Shown piece by piece: positions 23,411-33,963 of a DNA stretch of 64,000 bases (position 1 is its first letter; each line of letters begins with the position of its first letter). A program made the position numbers and the translations under genes. Below the pieces are notes generated by a model. The model saw only the letters and a list, made by a program, of their open reading frames with translations. It did no database searches and was not told the DNA's origin. The DNA is from Litorimonas sp. (GTDB lineage: Bacteria; Pseudomonadota; Alphaproteobacteria; Caulobacterales; Maricaulaceae): NCBI GenBank assembly GCA_029936425.1, contig JAPYSU010000007.1, forward strand, positions 62,001 to 126,000, given 5' to 3'.

Positions 23411-25337
23411 TTAAAATGTCGTCGATCCGGCGCTGCGCAATGGGATGATATCCGGGACGGGCTTCGGCATAGATGCGCTCCGCCCATTCGGCTTTCCCGT
23501 TTTCCTTTAGAGCGTCATAAAGACGGTAAATGAACTTCCCGCGCCCGACACTCATGAGGAAGCCTTCAAGGTCGGCATAAGCGGCTTCATAATCCGTTTT
23601 GATGGCGAGCATATACCAAGCGAAAGCTGTCTCCGCATTTTGCGTGCCTGTCAGAGAAAACGCCTTGTCCAGATCTTCATATTGCTCGGAGGCGAGATCA
23701 TCTGGCAAACCATTGAGGAAATGAAGCCACTCATGCGTTGACCACTCCGCCGCTATTTCCTCAAGCTCAAATGTTGACAGATCTCCTGCTACCCAAGCGT
23801 CAGAATGCATCTGAACAGTTTCGAACGCATCGGATTGTGGATTTTTGGCCGTTTCAGGCAAGCCGGGTTCATAAACCCAAGCCTCGATTTCCGCGTCCGT
23901 TACCGCGTCTGGATAATCTGCCCGTAGATTGTCATCCAAATAATCCAAAAATGTTTCTGTCGTCACGCTCTCAAAAGCATGGTCGTTAAACCAGCTTTTA
24001 AGGAACGGATCGAACGCGTCGCGTCCGAAACGCTCTTCCAGGAAGATCAGGAAATACTGACCTTTCACATAAGCCACTTGCGAGAACGCATCATCGGGAT
24101 GAGTAATATCTGCGGGCAATTTCAGCTGCGTCAATTCTGGCCGCGCCGCTCCCGCTATATCACGCTTCAAGTCTTCCAGTGCCAGAGCCTGCTCCATGAC
24201 GGCGCGGCGTTCCCCGTAAAGTTTCTCCATCACACGGTTTTCGACATAAGACGTAAAGCCTTCATTCAGCCAGGCATCGCGCCAAGTGGCATTCGTCACC
24301 AGATTGCCGGACCAGCTATGCGCGAGCTCGTGCGCGACAACATTGGTCAGACTTTTATCTCCTGCAATCAGAGTCGGAGTCATGAAAGACAGGCGCGGGT
24401 TTTCCATCCCGCCATAAGGAAAGCTAGGAGGAAGAACTATCAAGTCATAACGTCCCCAACGATAAGGCCCGTAAAGCTCTTCATTTGCTTCTTCCATAAG
24501 AGGCGTTTCAGAAAACTCTTCAGCCGCCGCATCCAGAATATATTCCTCGGCATAGACCCCGATATGGTCGTTAATCGCCTTGAATTCGATATCGCCGACG
24601 GCAATCGCGATCAAATATGACGGAATAGGCTGTGGCATCTCGAATTGATATTCGCCGTTTTCGTTTTCCTCGCCCTGCGACGCACTCATTAGGGGACGCA
24701 GCCCATCCGGCACGCGCAATGTGGCGGAATAGGTCAGTCTAACCGCCGGCGTGTCCTGTAATGGGGCCATAGTCCGGGCATTTATCGCTTGCGCTTGAGA
24801 GAAAAGGTAAGGGTCTTCCTTTCCTGCGGTTTGTTCAGGAGACAACCATTGCAAACCTTCTGCTGTCGGAGATGTTGTGTAATCGATAAGAACCTGATCT
24901 GCGTCTTCACTCAGCGGAATACGGAGCTCTTGTCCCAACACCGGATCGGCCTCTCCCAAGGTGTAGTCCTCGACCGGCATGGTCGTTTCCCCGTTGACCA
25001 GGCTGATAGAATTGATTGTCAGATCTTTGGTATCCAGCACCAAAACGTCAGTTTCTGGATCAATCCGTTCGAAATCCAAAATGGCAACACCGTCCAGCAC
25101 CTTGTCTTCAAAATTCACGTCCAAATTCAAGTCGATATGAGTCAGACGCACGTCTTTGTAATTCGCGTAAGTGAATTTATCGGTTGTCTCGACCATTGGT
25201 GTCTCGGCAACTGTTTCGACTTCAGGCGTTTCTGTTTCAGGTTGGGACGTTTGGTTGTCTCCACAAGATCCAAGAAAGAAAGCTGAAGCCAGAAGGGGGA
25301 AAGCGGCATATTTGAAAGTAGACAAAATATTCTCCAA
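23403..25337 (-). CDS. M1 family zinc aminopeptidase, lipoprotein
   Basis: A 644-residue protein with the lipobox FFLGSCG. The M1 exopeptidase motif GGMENPR is followed by the zinc site HELAHS with the third ligand in WLNEGFTSYVE 18 residues later (about 335-360). The C-terminal helical domain (GLPETAKNP onward) is of the leukotriene A4 hydrolase type. The protein probably trims peptides in the periplasm while attached to a membrane. A downstream lipoprotein gene overlaps its stop. Confidence 0.93.
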   Translation of the reverse strand: MENILSTFKYAAFPLLASAFFLGSCGDNQTSQPETETPEVETVAETPMVETTDKFTYANYKDVRLTHIDLNLDVNFEDKVLDGVAILDFERIDPETDVLVLDTKDLTINSISLVNGETTMPVEDYTLGEADPVLGQELRIPLSEDADQVLIDYTTSPTAEGLQWLSPEQTAGKEDPYLFSQAQAINARTMAPLQDTPAVRLTYSATLRVPDGLRPLMSASQGEENENGEYQFEMPQPIPSYLIAIAVGDIEFKAINDHIGVYAEEYILDAAAEEFSETPLMEEANEELYGPYRWGRYDLIVLPPSFPYGGMENPRLSFMTPTLIAGDKSLTNVVAHELAHSWSGNLVTNATWRDAWLNEGFTSYVENRVMEKLYGERRAVMEQALALEDLKRDIAGAARPELTQLKLPADITHPDDAFSQVAYVKGQYFLIFLEERFGRDAFDPFLKSWFNDHAFESVTTETFLDYLDDNLRADYPDAVTDAEIEAWVYEPGLPETAKNPQSDAFETVQMHSDAWVAGDLSTFELEEIAAEWSTHEWLHFLNGLPDDLASEQYEDLDKAFSLTGTQNAETAFAWYMLAIKTDYEAAYADLEGFLMSVGRGKFIYRLYDALKENGKAEWAERIYAEARPGYHPIAQRRIDDILNE

Positions 25338-25363
25338 TTTAATTTATCATTTCTGTAAGCCAA

Positions 25364-26479
25364 TTAGGGGCGGGCGACAACGCCTCCTGTAATCGGGTGC
25401 GGAACGCCTGTCGTTCCCGGAAAGGAAATTGGCAAGCCCTTGACCGTGCGGACCGCCAAATAGGCAAAGGCCTGCGCTTCCAGAGCGTCTCCGTCCCAAC
25501 CGACGTCCTCGGTGCTCAGGACGTTGCCATCCGTATGCATATCAAGCATCCCCATAATGGCGGGATTATGACGCCCGCCCCCGCAAACGATTATTTTGTT
25601 CGGCGCAAAGGCTTGAAGATCACGGGAGATGGATTGCGCGCAGAAACTTGCCAAAGTTGCCGCGCCGTTTTCCAAACTCATATCCCGCATGTCTGCTAAA
25701 ACATCAAAATCATATCGATCTGCCGAACGGGGTATGGGCCTTTTGAAGAAATCCCGTTCAAACCACCTAGCGATACGTTTCAGGTCAACATGGCCTTTCA
25801 TGGATTGCTCCCCCGCGAAATCGTAATTCCGGGCTCCTTTCAATTCCATCCAGCTATCCAAGGGGCCATTCCCGGGCCCGCAATCTGTTGCAATGAGAGG
25901 CTTATTGCCGTCTATCAGCGTCACATTTGAAACGCCGCCAATATTCACGACGGCGATACGGCCTTCTAATCTGGAGTAACGGCAAAGAGCTTGGTGATAG
26001 ATAGGGGCCAAAGGCGCCCCCTGTCCGCCTGCTTTCACATCGGCCGTGCGAAAATCGTACACGCAAGGCACGCCAAATTTCGACGCAAGGGATTGGCCGT
26101 TACCAAGTTGCAAAGTTTGCCCCTTCACACCTTTTTGAGCAGGTTGGTGAAAAACCGTCTGACCATGATAGCCGATGATGTCTATATCTTGGGCATTCAA
26201 AGCTTTAATGGCATCGATATGCGCCCTATCGACATAATCAGACCCCATTTGAAGTTTATTCGGTGGGGGGCCTTCGAACCGCCAGTTCAAGGCTGTTTTC
26301 ACCGCCTCTTTTACTTCAATCCCATCCTCCGGGAAAGCAATACAGATTGACTTTCCAAATTCAAAAACCTCTTCACCATCTGTTTCAATGACGGCCGCAT
26401 CAACTCCGTCCAGAGAGGTGCCACTCATCAAACCTAATGCTATATAACGTTTCGATTCCATCACCTTTGCCTTTGACAT
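25364..26479 (-). CDS. anmK: Anhydro-N-acetylmuramic acid kinase AnmK
   Basis: A sugar kinase of about 371 residues from ATG 26479 (M at 26461 is also possible). The N-terminus has GLMSGTSLDGVDAAV, the family's ATP-binding start. Later motifs are GYHGQTVFHQP, NIGGVSNVTLI and DCGPGNGPLD. AnmK phosphorylates and opens 1,6-anhydro-MurNAc released from peptidoglycan, feeding wall recycling. It is divergent from tyrS with under 50 bases between them. Confidence 0.95.
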   Translation of the reverse strand: MSKAKVMESKRYIALGLMSGTSLDGVDAAVIETDGEEVFEFGKSICIAFPEDGIEVKEAVKTALNWRFEGPPPNKLQMGSDYVDRAHIDAIKALNAQDIDIIGYHGQTVFHQPAQKGVKGQTLQLGNGQSLASKFGVPCVYDFRTADVKAGGQGAPLAPIYHQALCRYSRLEGRIAVVNIGGVSNVTLIDGNKPLIATDCGPGNGPLDSWMELKGARNYDFAGEQSMKGHVDLKRIARWFERDFFKRPIPRSADRYDFDVLADMRDMSLENGAATLASFCAQSISRDLQAFAPNKIIVCGGGRHNPAIMGMLDMHTDGNVLSTEDVGWDGDALEAQAFAYLAVRTVKGLPISFPGTTGVPHPITGGVVARP

Positions 26480-26528
26480 GATTTTTCCGCTTGATAGAAG
26501 CCGCAAAGTTCAAAACTAAGATGCTTTT

Positions 26529-27794
26529 ATGACCAATTACAAATCCGATTTGATGAAAACGCTGACCGAGCGGGGATTTCTCTATCAGTGCACGGACGAA
26601 GACGGGCTGGATAAAGCCGCCTCGTCTTCTGTCGTGACCGGCTATATTGGATTTGACTGCACAGCGCCGAGCCTACATGTCGGCTCTCTTGTTCAAATCA
26701 TGATGCTGCGCCACCTTCAAAAATCCGGCGGGCGTCCTATTGTCTTGCTCGGCGGCGGTACGACCAAAATCGGCGATCCGTCCATGAAAGACAAAACGCG
26801 CCCGATTTTGACGGATGAGATGATTGAAGAAAACAAGGCCGGCATTAAACAGGTCTTCTCCAATTTTATAGATTTTGACGGCGATAACCCTGCCATCCTA
26901 GTTGATAATGCGGAATGGCTGGACAATCTCGGCTATATTGAATTTCTGCGTCTCGTCGGCACCCAATTTACCATCAACCGGATGGTCACGATGGAAACCG
27001 CGAAGCGGCGACTGGAAAATGAACTTCCCATGACGTTCCTGGAGTTCAATTACCCCCTTCTGCAAAGTTATGATTTTGTTGAACTCAACAAGCGTTACGG
27101 ATGCACGCTCCAACTTGGCGGCTCGGACCAGTGGGGCAACATTGTAACAGGCGTAGACCTTACGCGCCGGATGGAAGGTAATGAAGTTTACGGCTTCACC
27201 ACCCCGCTCATCACAACGGCCTCGGGCGGAAAGATGGGTAAGACGGTCGATGGGGCCATTTGGCTCAATGGCGACCCGGGCCTGAGCGAACACCATTTCC
27301 GTACCCCTTATGAATATTGGCAGTTCTGGCGTAACACGGATGACGCCGATGTCGGTCGTTTCCTACGCCTTTTCACAGCTGTGTCCCTGGACGAAATCGC
27401 CAAACTCGAAGCCCTTGAAGGCGCCGACATCAATATCGCCAAAGCGCGCTTGGCCGATGAAGCGACGACTCTTTTGCACGGCGCTAATGCCGCTAAGGAA
27501 GCCGCTGAAACAGCGAAACAGACTTTCGAGCAAGGCATGGCCGCCGAAGGGCTCCCCACTTTTGACGTTGAAAAAAGCGAGCTTGGCTCTCTGGGGGTTT
27601 TGGCGGCCACGGTCATGGCCGGATTAGCCGGATCGAACGGCGAAGCCCGCCGCCACATCAAAGCCGGGGCGCTCAAAGTGAATGACGAGAAAGTCACGAC
27701 ACATGAGAAAGTGCTGGAAAGTGCAGATGTAAAAGAGGGAATTATCAAACTGTCCGTTGGTAAAAAGAAACACGCCCTTTTAAAAATTGTTTGA
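26529..27794 (+). CDS. tyrS: Tyrosyl-tRNA synthetase
   Basis: A 421-residue class I synthetase. The HIGH-like motif is PSLHVGSLV (about residue 50), and the KMSKS-like motif is GGKMGKT (about 235). GGSDQWGNIVTG gives the tyrosine pocket. A C-terminal S4 domain (EARRHIKAGALKVNDEKV) binds tRNA. It is divergent from anmK, and only 13 bases separate its stop from the converging AsmA-like gene. Confidence 0.97.
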   Translation: MTNYKSDLMKTLTERGFLYQCTDEDGLDKAASSSVVTGYIGFDCTAPSLHVGSLVQIMMLRHLQKSGGRPIVLLGGGTTKIGDPSMKDKTRPILTDEMIEENKAGIKQVFSNFIDFDGDNPAILVDNAEWLDNLGYIEFLRLVGTQFTINRMVTMETAKRRLENELPMTFLEFNYPLLQSYDFVELNKRYGCTLQLGGSDQWGNIVTGVDLTRRMEGNEVYGFTTPLITTASGGKMGKTVDGAIWLNGDPGLSEHHFRTPYEYWQFWRNTDDADVGRFLRLFTAVSLDEIAKLEALEGADINIAKARLADEATTLLHGANAAKEAAETAKQTFEQGMAAEGLPTFDVEKSELGSLGVLAATVMAGLAGSNGEARRHIKAGALKVNDEKVTTHEKVLESADVKEGIIKLSVGKKKHALLKIV

Positions 27795-27807
27795 TTCCAT
27801 ATTCTGA

Positions 27808-30800
27808 TTAGTCTGTGGGAGGCGCCACCTCTCCTGCTTCTTCCATCAACCGCTCAACCTCCGGCAAGTCGTCTCTTTGCTTTCGGAAAATACCTCGGAG
27901 AAAGCCGGGCGTCAGAGCCGACAGCGGATTCACAGTTATCTGAGTTGCTTCAAATGGCCCGGCCACTTGGTAACTAAGCGCAAATATTCCTTCCCCTTCC
28001 TTACCTACGAGTAAGTCCCCAATGAGAGGAAGATCGCCCAAGAGTGAGTTTGCTGTATAAGCCGGGACTAAGGCGCCGTCCAAATCCACGGTTTCATTTT
28101 TCAGGTCAATATTGCCTGCGCCCGTCATGCCGAGCGCCGGGCCATAGACCCGCGCATCCCGAACCGTCAAAACGCCATCAGAAAGTTGAAACGGTAATTC
28201 GAAGTTCTCAAAGGCAAGTCCCTCCCCAGAGAGAGTGTTAAACAAGCCCGTCAAAGATCCAAGAGAGAGCAGCTGCGCAAGTATAGGAGCGTCTTTCACT
28301 ATGAAATCTGTTACGTTAACCTGGCCAACATAGCTTCCCTCTTCGCCTGGAAGCGGTAAGTTCCCCATGATTTTAAAAGCGCCGCCTTGAAGGCTGTTTA
28401 TTCCTAAAAAGGCATTTGCCGCTTGTGAAGCATCGGGAAAGTTCGCCTGGACGGTTCGAACTTTGTTTGGCTGATCCGTCTCAAGACTTACAGATAATGG
28501 CCCCGCCTCCGTGTCGGCAGATAGATCTAGCTGGGTCATGGCTTGGCCACTATGAGCATAAAAGAGCGTAGCTTGGGTTGTCGTAAATTCTGGATCTAAG
28601 ATCAATTCGTCCAAAGTCGCGCTGAGGGAAAGCGGAACGTCTAGAGCCGATGTCCGGGTTGATAAAGACCTATCCAGAATTGACGAAATGTCCAAGAGGG
28701 CGCCGTCCAAATTGGCAGACAAGACCTCCCTCTCTGCATCCGGTTTCATCACCAGTCTGGCATCCACCAAGTCTGAAACTTTGAATGTTTCAAAAACAAG
28801 TTCTCTCAAAGCAAAGTCAGAACGGAAAGCCAATTGTCCCTTTACATCCAGCTCAGGCGCTGAGAGCTCGAACGCAGATATATCAATTGAATTTTCACTT
28901 CGCGTTACAGACGCCGACAGGCTGCCCGGCTCCCCCTTTGGCTTGTTCCAATACTCGCCAATAGAAATTTCTGTTTCTTCGAGGTCCGCTAAAATGATGG
29001 CCGATTTGATATCGGCCCCGCTTCCGGTCGCTCGAATATCGACTTGGGCTGTCCCATCCATATATTCACGAAATCCGACACCTAGTTTGTCCAGCACATC
29101 CGGGGTCATTTGGCCGGAGAGGTGATATCGTGAAGGTGTCAGACCTTCATCAAAAGTTTCCGACCACTCCATATTGGTTTGCCACGGGCCAATATTTACC
29201 GGGCCTTTAACCTGCAAACCCGACTTGTCGACATTCAGGGATACATTCCCATTTGTCAGTTTATAGTTACCGATTTTAAAAGGCGCCGCCACATCCGTAA
29301 AATCTCCATTGATTTCGTAGAGAATGCGGTTTTGATCAAAATACTCCAATAAGGGCCGCGTGATTTTAACGCTGACAGACCCCTGCCCGCTCACGTCGCC
29401 GGGGTCAGTTTCATATTTATCGGCAAGCTTGAAAGGGGGTTGATTTAGCAGGCTCAGCATCTCTGACGCTCCGCCATTGGCGTTAATCGTGATGATAATA
29501 TCCCCGCCCTTGGGTTTCAAACGCGGGATTTGGATTTGGCTAGGCAAAAGCCTCAAATCACCAATTTCTCCTGTCTCAAGGGAAAAATCCAATCTGTTGT
29601 CAGTAATTTTCGCGACACCGGACGCGTTCGTCAGCGGCGTCATCGTCGAGATATATTTCACGATCCCGTCTCTAACCGTGAAATCCATGTCCATCACTTT
29701 TTCGACTAACTCTCCGTCATCTGACCGCTCTATGTCAGCTTCAAAACTCAGGCCGTCAATGACCCCACCCTCAACAGATCGATCCAGCCAGCGACGCGCT
29801 CCATCGGCAAATTTGATGGGCCACACCTCCAATAATTCCGGGTTTGTCAGAGGGCCTTGCACCGCGCCTTCAGCCCTTATTGCCTCGAACTGTCCTTCGT
29901 CATCTCGATCCAAGAAAACTGAAGCCACCCATTTATGCGACCCCCGGTCAAGCGTCAGTGTCTCCATATTCAGGGTTTGTGCATCCACATCGAGTCGGCC
30001 TGCAATGTCCAAACCCTTGAAATTCAGGCTCTCCTCAAAAACAGGACGGGCATCTAAAAATAGCTTCTGGAAGTTCAAATCGAAAAAAGGCGATGAATTT
30101 ATGTCGCCGTCATTTATTGCATCGAGATCCGTAAGGGCCCCTGTTGACTCAAATCTTAATTGAGGGGCAATCACGTCCAATTGCCTGATGGTCATTTCGG
30201 CGTCGCCCGCGTTCAGGACTGCAGAGGTTCGTATTGAGTCAAATTCGAATTCACGGCCTAAATCTGCTCGATCAAATATACCCGCTTCAACTTTTAAATC
30301 TAAATCTGCTGAGGCCAGTCCACTTTCAGGCCCGTATAAAAAATTTGTATTAAGAGTAACGGGCGCGTCCAGATCCCTGACCTGCGCATAGCGTCCTTTC
30401 GTAGGACCCGAAACAGATGGGTTAAGACCTTCTGCCCGAAGGGAAACATCAAAATTATCAAATTTCGTATTAGTTGAAATCGAAAGTAATAAAGGCACTT
30501 GCTCTTCGGTTTCCGGTTGCGCCAAATTTGCAGCAAGTGACAGGTTCAAGCTTTCAGCCTGACGCTCGACATTGAGTGTCACATCACTCAATGAAGCGGC
30601 CAGACCATTCGTTGAATTTATATAATAAGCCCGAGCTTCATTAATCTCGACCGTATCAACGCCGTCCAGGTCCAAGGTCGCCCGACGACGCGATGTGGCG
30701 CGGCGGCCTTCCCATAACGGACCAAGTCTCCCGAGATTGTCGGGCGTGCCCAAACCGGCCCGAATTCGCCCGTTTTCATCCTCCACCCAACTTACAACTC

Positions 30801-31251
30801 CCCCTGTCAGAACCACTTTACGCGGGATCAGGTTTCCATGACGAACGTCTTTCAAAGGGAAATAACTCTGCAGAGTGGCAAAGTTCTGCAAATCTGTCCC
30901 ATCATTCGCATTGATAATGATGTTCTCGCCGGTAAAAACAATATCGTCATTGGCTGGATACCAGTCGAGGCGCATAGAGGGTATCTCGACTCCGGCCCCG
31001 GCAACCGTCTCGGTAAAAAGTTGACCCAATACCCCGCGTGCACTTGAGATATCCAAAGATTGCTGTGACAAAAACCAGGACAAGGCGAAGAGCCAGACTA
31101 CAGCCACGCCCATAATGACGGCGCCAAGCTCCGCACTCAGACGCCATAACCGATAGCCAATCCGCCTGAGCCAGAAGAGGGTTTTCGAGTCGCTCTTGGT
31201 GTGTTCAATAGGCGAAGCATCCGGCTTTATATGTCGTGCTTCTTCTGTCAT
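27808..31251 (-). CDS. AsmA/YhdP-like large envelope protein (DUF3971)
   Basis: A 1147-residue protein with one N-terminal membrane helix (about 37-60) and a very long, beta-rich periplasmic region. The region is of the AsmA-like/DUF3971 type, including repeated short beta units and a C-terminal AsmA segment (GAGNIDLKNETVDLDGALVP, SLLGDLPLIGDLLVG). Members such as YhdP and TamB form hydrophobic bridges thought to move lipids to the outer membrane. The Ser/Thr-rich sense strand creates long open frames on the opposite strand, which are not genes. It is divergent from bcp. Confidence 0.9.
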   Translation of the reverse strand: MTEEARHIKPDASPIEHTKSDSKTLFWLRRIGYRLWRLSAELGAVIMGVAVVWLFALSWFLSQQSLDISSARGVLGQLFTETVAGAGVEIPSMRLDWYPANDDIVFTGENIIINANDGTDLQNFATLQSYFPLKDVRHGNLIPRKVVLTGGVVSWVEDENGRIRAGLGTPDNLGRLGPLWEGRRATSRRRATLDLDGVDTVEINEARAYYINSTNGLAASLSDVTLNVERQAESLNLSLAANLAQPETEEQVPLLLSISTNTKFDNFDVSLRAEGLNPSVSGPTKGRYAQVRDLDAPVTLNTNFLYGPESGLASADLDLKVEAGIFDRADLGREFEFDSIRTSAVLNAGDAEMTIRQLDVIAPQLRFESTGALTDLDAINDGDINSSPFFDLNFQKLFLDARPVFEESLNFKGLDIAGRLDVDAQTLNMETLTLDRGSHKWVASVFLDRDDEGQFEAIRAEGAVQGPLTNPELLEVWPIKFADGARRWLDRSVEGGVIDGLSFEADIERSDDGELVEKVMDMDFTVRDGIVKYISTMTPLTNASGVAKITDNRLDFSLETGEIGDLRLLPSQIQIPRLKPKGGDIIITINANGGASEMLSLLNQPPFKLADKYETDPGDVSGQGSVSVKITRPLLEYFDQNRILYEINGDFTDVAAPFKIGNYKLTNGNVSLNVDKSGLQVKGPVNIGPWQTNMEWSETFDEGLTPSRYHLSGQMTPDVLDKLGVGFREYMDGTAQVDIRATGSGADIKSAIILADLEETEISIGEYWNKPKGEPGSLSASVTRSENSIDISAFELSAPELDVKGQLAFRSDFALRELVFETFKVSDLVDARLVMKPDAEREVLSANLDGALLDISSILDRSLSTRTSALDVPLSLSATLDELILDPEFTTTQATLFYAHSGQAMTQLDLSADTEAGPLSVSLETDQPNKVRTVQANFPDASQAANAFLGINSLQGGAFKIMGNLPLPGEEGSYVGQVNVTDFIVKDAPILAQLLSLGSLTGLFNTLSGEGLAFENFELPFQLSDGVLTVRDARVYGPALGMTGAGNIDLKNETVDLDGALVPAYTANSLLGDLPLIGDLLVGKEGEGIFALSYQVAGPFEATQITVNPLSALTPGFLRGIFRKQRDDLPEVERLMEEAGEVAPPTD

Positions 31252-31333
31252 GCTGGAAATCGCTCTAGCCTACCGTTTTCTGTCTGGCTATGGGCGTGTC
31301 TGTAATTGAACTGCCATAGAATGAGAGCCTGAT

Positions 31334-31801
31334 ATGAGTGAATTGAAAATTGGTGACACTGCCCCGGACTTCGAACTGGAAGGCGACGGAGGTAAAACTC
31401 TAAAACTGAAAGATTACAAAGGCCAGTCTGTAGTCCTTTATTTTTATCCCAAAGATGACACGCCCGGCTGCACGAAGGAGGCAATTCAATTTACAGAGAT
31501 GAAGGATGAGTTTGAAGCACAAAATTGTGCGATTATCGGGATATCAAAAGATACGGCTCAAAAACATGACAAATTTATTGCCAAGCACGATTTGAAACTT
31601 CGCCTTGGCGCAGATGTCGATGGTAACGTCGTAGAAAAATACGGCGTTTGGGTCGAAAAGAATATGTATGGGAAAAAATATATGGGAATCCAGCGGGCGA
31701 CCTTCCTGATTGGTCCTGATCAGAAAATTCAACAAATCTGGCCTAAAGTACGCGTAAAGGGCCATGTAGAGGCTGTCTTAGAAGAAGTTAAAAGCGCCTA
31801 A
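31334..31801 (+). CDS. bcp: Peroxiredoxin Bcp/PrxQ
   Basis: A 155-residue thioredoxin-fold peroxidase. The peroxidatic cysteine is C46 in KDDTPGCTKEA. The resolving cysteine found five residues later in E. coli Bcp is replaced by I51. The only other cysteine is C65 (AQNCAII), so the enzyme is 1-Cys or uses C65. It reduces peroxides in the cytoplasm. It starts a plus-strand run that continues with the DUF455 gene 17 bases later. Confidence 0.94.
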   Translation: MSELKIGDTAPDFELEGDGGKTLKLKDYKGQSVVLYFYPKDDTPGCTKEAIQFTEMKDEFEAQNCAIIGISKDTAQKHDKFIAKHDLKLRLGADVDGNVVEKYGVWVEKNMYGKKYMGIQRATFLIGPDQKIQQIWPKVRVKGHVEAVLEEVKSA

Positions 31802-31818
31802 GCAAACCCATAATTAAA

Positions 31819-32634
31819 ATGACTTTCAATCCAATCGATCAAAGCTGCGCTGTTTTAAACGCTTCGGCGCCCGAAGAAAAAGCGGCGTTGGCTCTGTCTA
31901 TGCGCTCTCAGTGGGAGAGAGCGGAGAAAAGGCCTTACCAATCAGAACTCATGCCGGGCGACCGTCCCGGACGGCCTGTTAAGCCTGAGCTTGTTCTACC
32001 CGGTGAGGTTCCCCGCCGCCGCCTTGGCTCCCCTCAAGGCCGCGCCGCTCTTTTACACGCCATTTCACATATCGAGCTAAATGCAATTGATCTTGCGGCG
32101 GACATGATAGCGCGTTTTGCAAGGCATCCACTGATAGCCCCGGAACTCCAGACTGACTTTATAGAAGATTGGAGCCGGGTTTGCGCGGAAGAGGCAAAGC
32201 ATTTCAATCTATTATCCGACAGGCTAAAAACTCTCGGCGTCGAATATGGTGACTTTCCAGCGCATAACGGCCTTTGGGACGCGGCGTATAAAACTCGCCA
32301 TCAAATTGCAGCGCGACTTGCTATCGCTCCTATGGTTTTGGAGGCGAGAGGCCTTGATGTGACCCCCGGCATGATTAAAAAGCTGGAACGCGTGCAGGAC
32401 AAAGAAAGCGTCGCGGTTCTGAAAGTCATCTATGAAGACGAAATCGGTCATGTCAAAATCGGGGCTAAATGGTTCCAACGAATCGCTGAATTGGAGGGCG
32501 AAAAGCCCCGTCCCTACTTCCATAAGCTGGTCAGGGAGCATTTTGCAGGGCAGTTGAAGCCGCCATTTAATGTACAAGCCCGCACTTTAGCGGGGTTAAC
32601 GGAAGATTATTACGCCCCGTTAGCGATTTGTTAA
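31819..32634 (+). CDS. DUF455 ferritin-like domain protein
   Basis: A 271-residue, mostly helical protein with the DUF455 ferritin-like pattern. Metal-ligand candidates are HISHIELNAIDLA (about 76-88), WSRVCAEEAKHF (about 119-130), VLEARGLDVTPG and YEDEIGHVKIG (about 209-219). These give the E...ExxH...E...ExxH layout of a di-iron site. Function is unknown; association with bcp suggests oxidative chemistry, but that is inference. Cotranscription with bcp is likely from the 17-base gap. Confidence 0.87.
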   Translation: MTFNPIDQSCAVLNASAPEEKAALALSMRSQWERAEKRPYQSELMPGDRPGRPVKPELVLPGEVPRRRLGSPQGRAALLHAISHIELNAIDLAADMIARFARHPLIAPELQTDFIEDWSRVCAEEAKHFNLLSDRLKTLGVEYGDFPAHNGLWDAAYKTRHQIAARLAIAPMVLEARGLDVTPGMIKKLERVQDKESVAVLKVIYEDEIGHVKIGAKWFQRIAELEGEKPRPYFHKLVREHFAGQLKPPFNVQARTLAGLTEDYYAPLAIC

Positions 32635-32748
32635 TGCAGTTTAACGACGCTTAACAACATTATAACAGTTCTTAACGTGCAAAATCGCTTGAACTGGATA
32701 TGACGTTTTGGTCTAAGGAGTGAAATCAAAGCATGCGGATGGGGAATC

Positions 32749-33963
32749 ATGATTAATGACGTCGTGGGGGATGTGCGTCAGCGCATTCTACAACATTTTA
32801 GGGAACGTCAAATTTATCTCCGATCTGGGGGTGAAGTAAAATACTATGTTCTTTCGACACGGTTGCAGCTTATCGTCGCCGCAATCCTTTCTTTCATGTC
32901 GCTCTGGTGCTTGATTACGCTTGTTAACCTATTATGGGGCAATAACCCTCTCCGCGCTCCCGCCAAGCAAGCCAAACTTATAGAAGCCAAATATGAACGT
33001 ATGCTGGCTGACCAGCGCGCCAAGCAGCTCAACACTGAACTTTTGCTCGCCGAGCAAAAACAAAGCTTTGAAAGCATGGCCAAGAGCTTTGAGGAAAAAC
33101 ATACGGCAATCTCTCAACTGGTTAATGCGGGGTCTCCCGTCTCGCCCGTAAATTTACCGACTATAAAATATGCGTCCAACCGGGTGCTTATGTCACCGAC
33201 CCTTCGCGATCCTGCGCCGCGGGTCCCAAGAAAAGCCCTCGTACCTAACGCCATGGCCGAAACGGGCCTAAACATTGACCAGTCGCTCAATACGATTGAC
33301 CAAACGCAAAACAAGATATTGGTATCCGCGGAAGCTGAAACACTGGATCGTATCGAGCGCAACAGAGCCCTTATCCGGGCCACAAACATGCAAGTTGATA
33401 CAGTCCTTAAAGAAGGTCCCTTTGGCAAAGGCGGACTTTATGTGCCGCTGGATGAAGCAGACGCACCGATTGAAGACGGAAAATTTGGCTCCCGCATTGC
33501 AAGTATTCAAGCCCGCCTCTCAGAAGCTGAAGCTTTAGACAAGGCTATTCTGTCTCTCCCGCTTGGGTTTCCCGTTCTGACTGACACTTATAGAACGAGC
33601 ACATATGGCGTTCGCCATGACCCCTTCACACGGCGTCCAACCTTTCACGAAGGCGTCGACTTCGGCGGCCGTAGCATGACACCTATTGCCGCGACGGCCG
33701 ACGGCGTTGTTTCCTTTGTGGGCCGCAATGGTGGATATGGACGCGTTGTGGAAATCGACCATGGACATGGTTTTGTCACGCGCTACGCTCATTTACAAAA
33801 AACCTATGTCAAAAAAGGGCAGCAAGTCTCTAAGGGGGATAAAATCGCAGGGATGGGGTCGACTGGTCGCAGTACAGGATCTCATCTTCACTATGAAGTT
33901 CACTTTCAGGGCCGTGTTTATGACCCGGAAAACTTTTTGAGAGCAGGCCTCTATGTTCAATAA
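32749..33963 (+). CDS. M23 family metallopeptidase (LytM type)
   Basis: A 404-residue protein with one membrane helix near residues 40-62, a coiled-coil region (about 75-125) and a C-terminal LytM domain. The zinc motifs are HEGVDFGG (HxxxD) and SHLHYEVH (HxH), with HGFVTRYAHL between. It is predicted to cleave peptidoglycan cross-links from the periplasmic side. It overlaps the bactofilin gene by 11 bases. Such M23-bactofilin pairs in alphaproteobacteria act in cell shape, as for LmdC with bactofilin in stalk or hypha formation. A GGGGAA ribosome site precedes the ATG. Confidence 0.93.
   Translation: MINDVVGDVRQRILQHFRERQIYLRSGGEVKYYVLSTRLQLIVAAILSFMSLWCLITLVNLLWGNNPLRAPAKQAKLIEAKYERMLADQRAKQLNTELLLAEQKQSFESMAKSFEEKHTAISQLVNAGSPVSPVNLPTIKYASNRVLMSPTLRDPAPRVPRKALVPNAMAETGLNIDQSLNTIDQTQNKILVSAEAETLDRIERNRALIRATNMQVDTVLKEGPFGKGGLYVPLDEADAPIEDGKFGSRIASIQARLSEAEALDKAILSLPLGFPVLTDTYRTSTYGVRHDPFTRRPTFHEGVDFGGRSMTPIAATADGVVSFVGRNGGYGRVVEIDHGHGFVTRYAHLQKTYVKKGQQVSKGDKIAGMGSTGRSTGSHLHYEVHFQGRVYDPENFLRAGLYVQ

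Noticed and set aside
29477..30163. 228-codon open frame opposite the AsmA-like gene
   Set aside because: Ser/Pro-rich translation typical of an antisense frame through Asp/Glu/Leu-rich coding sequence; no ribosome site.
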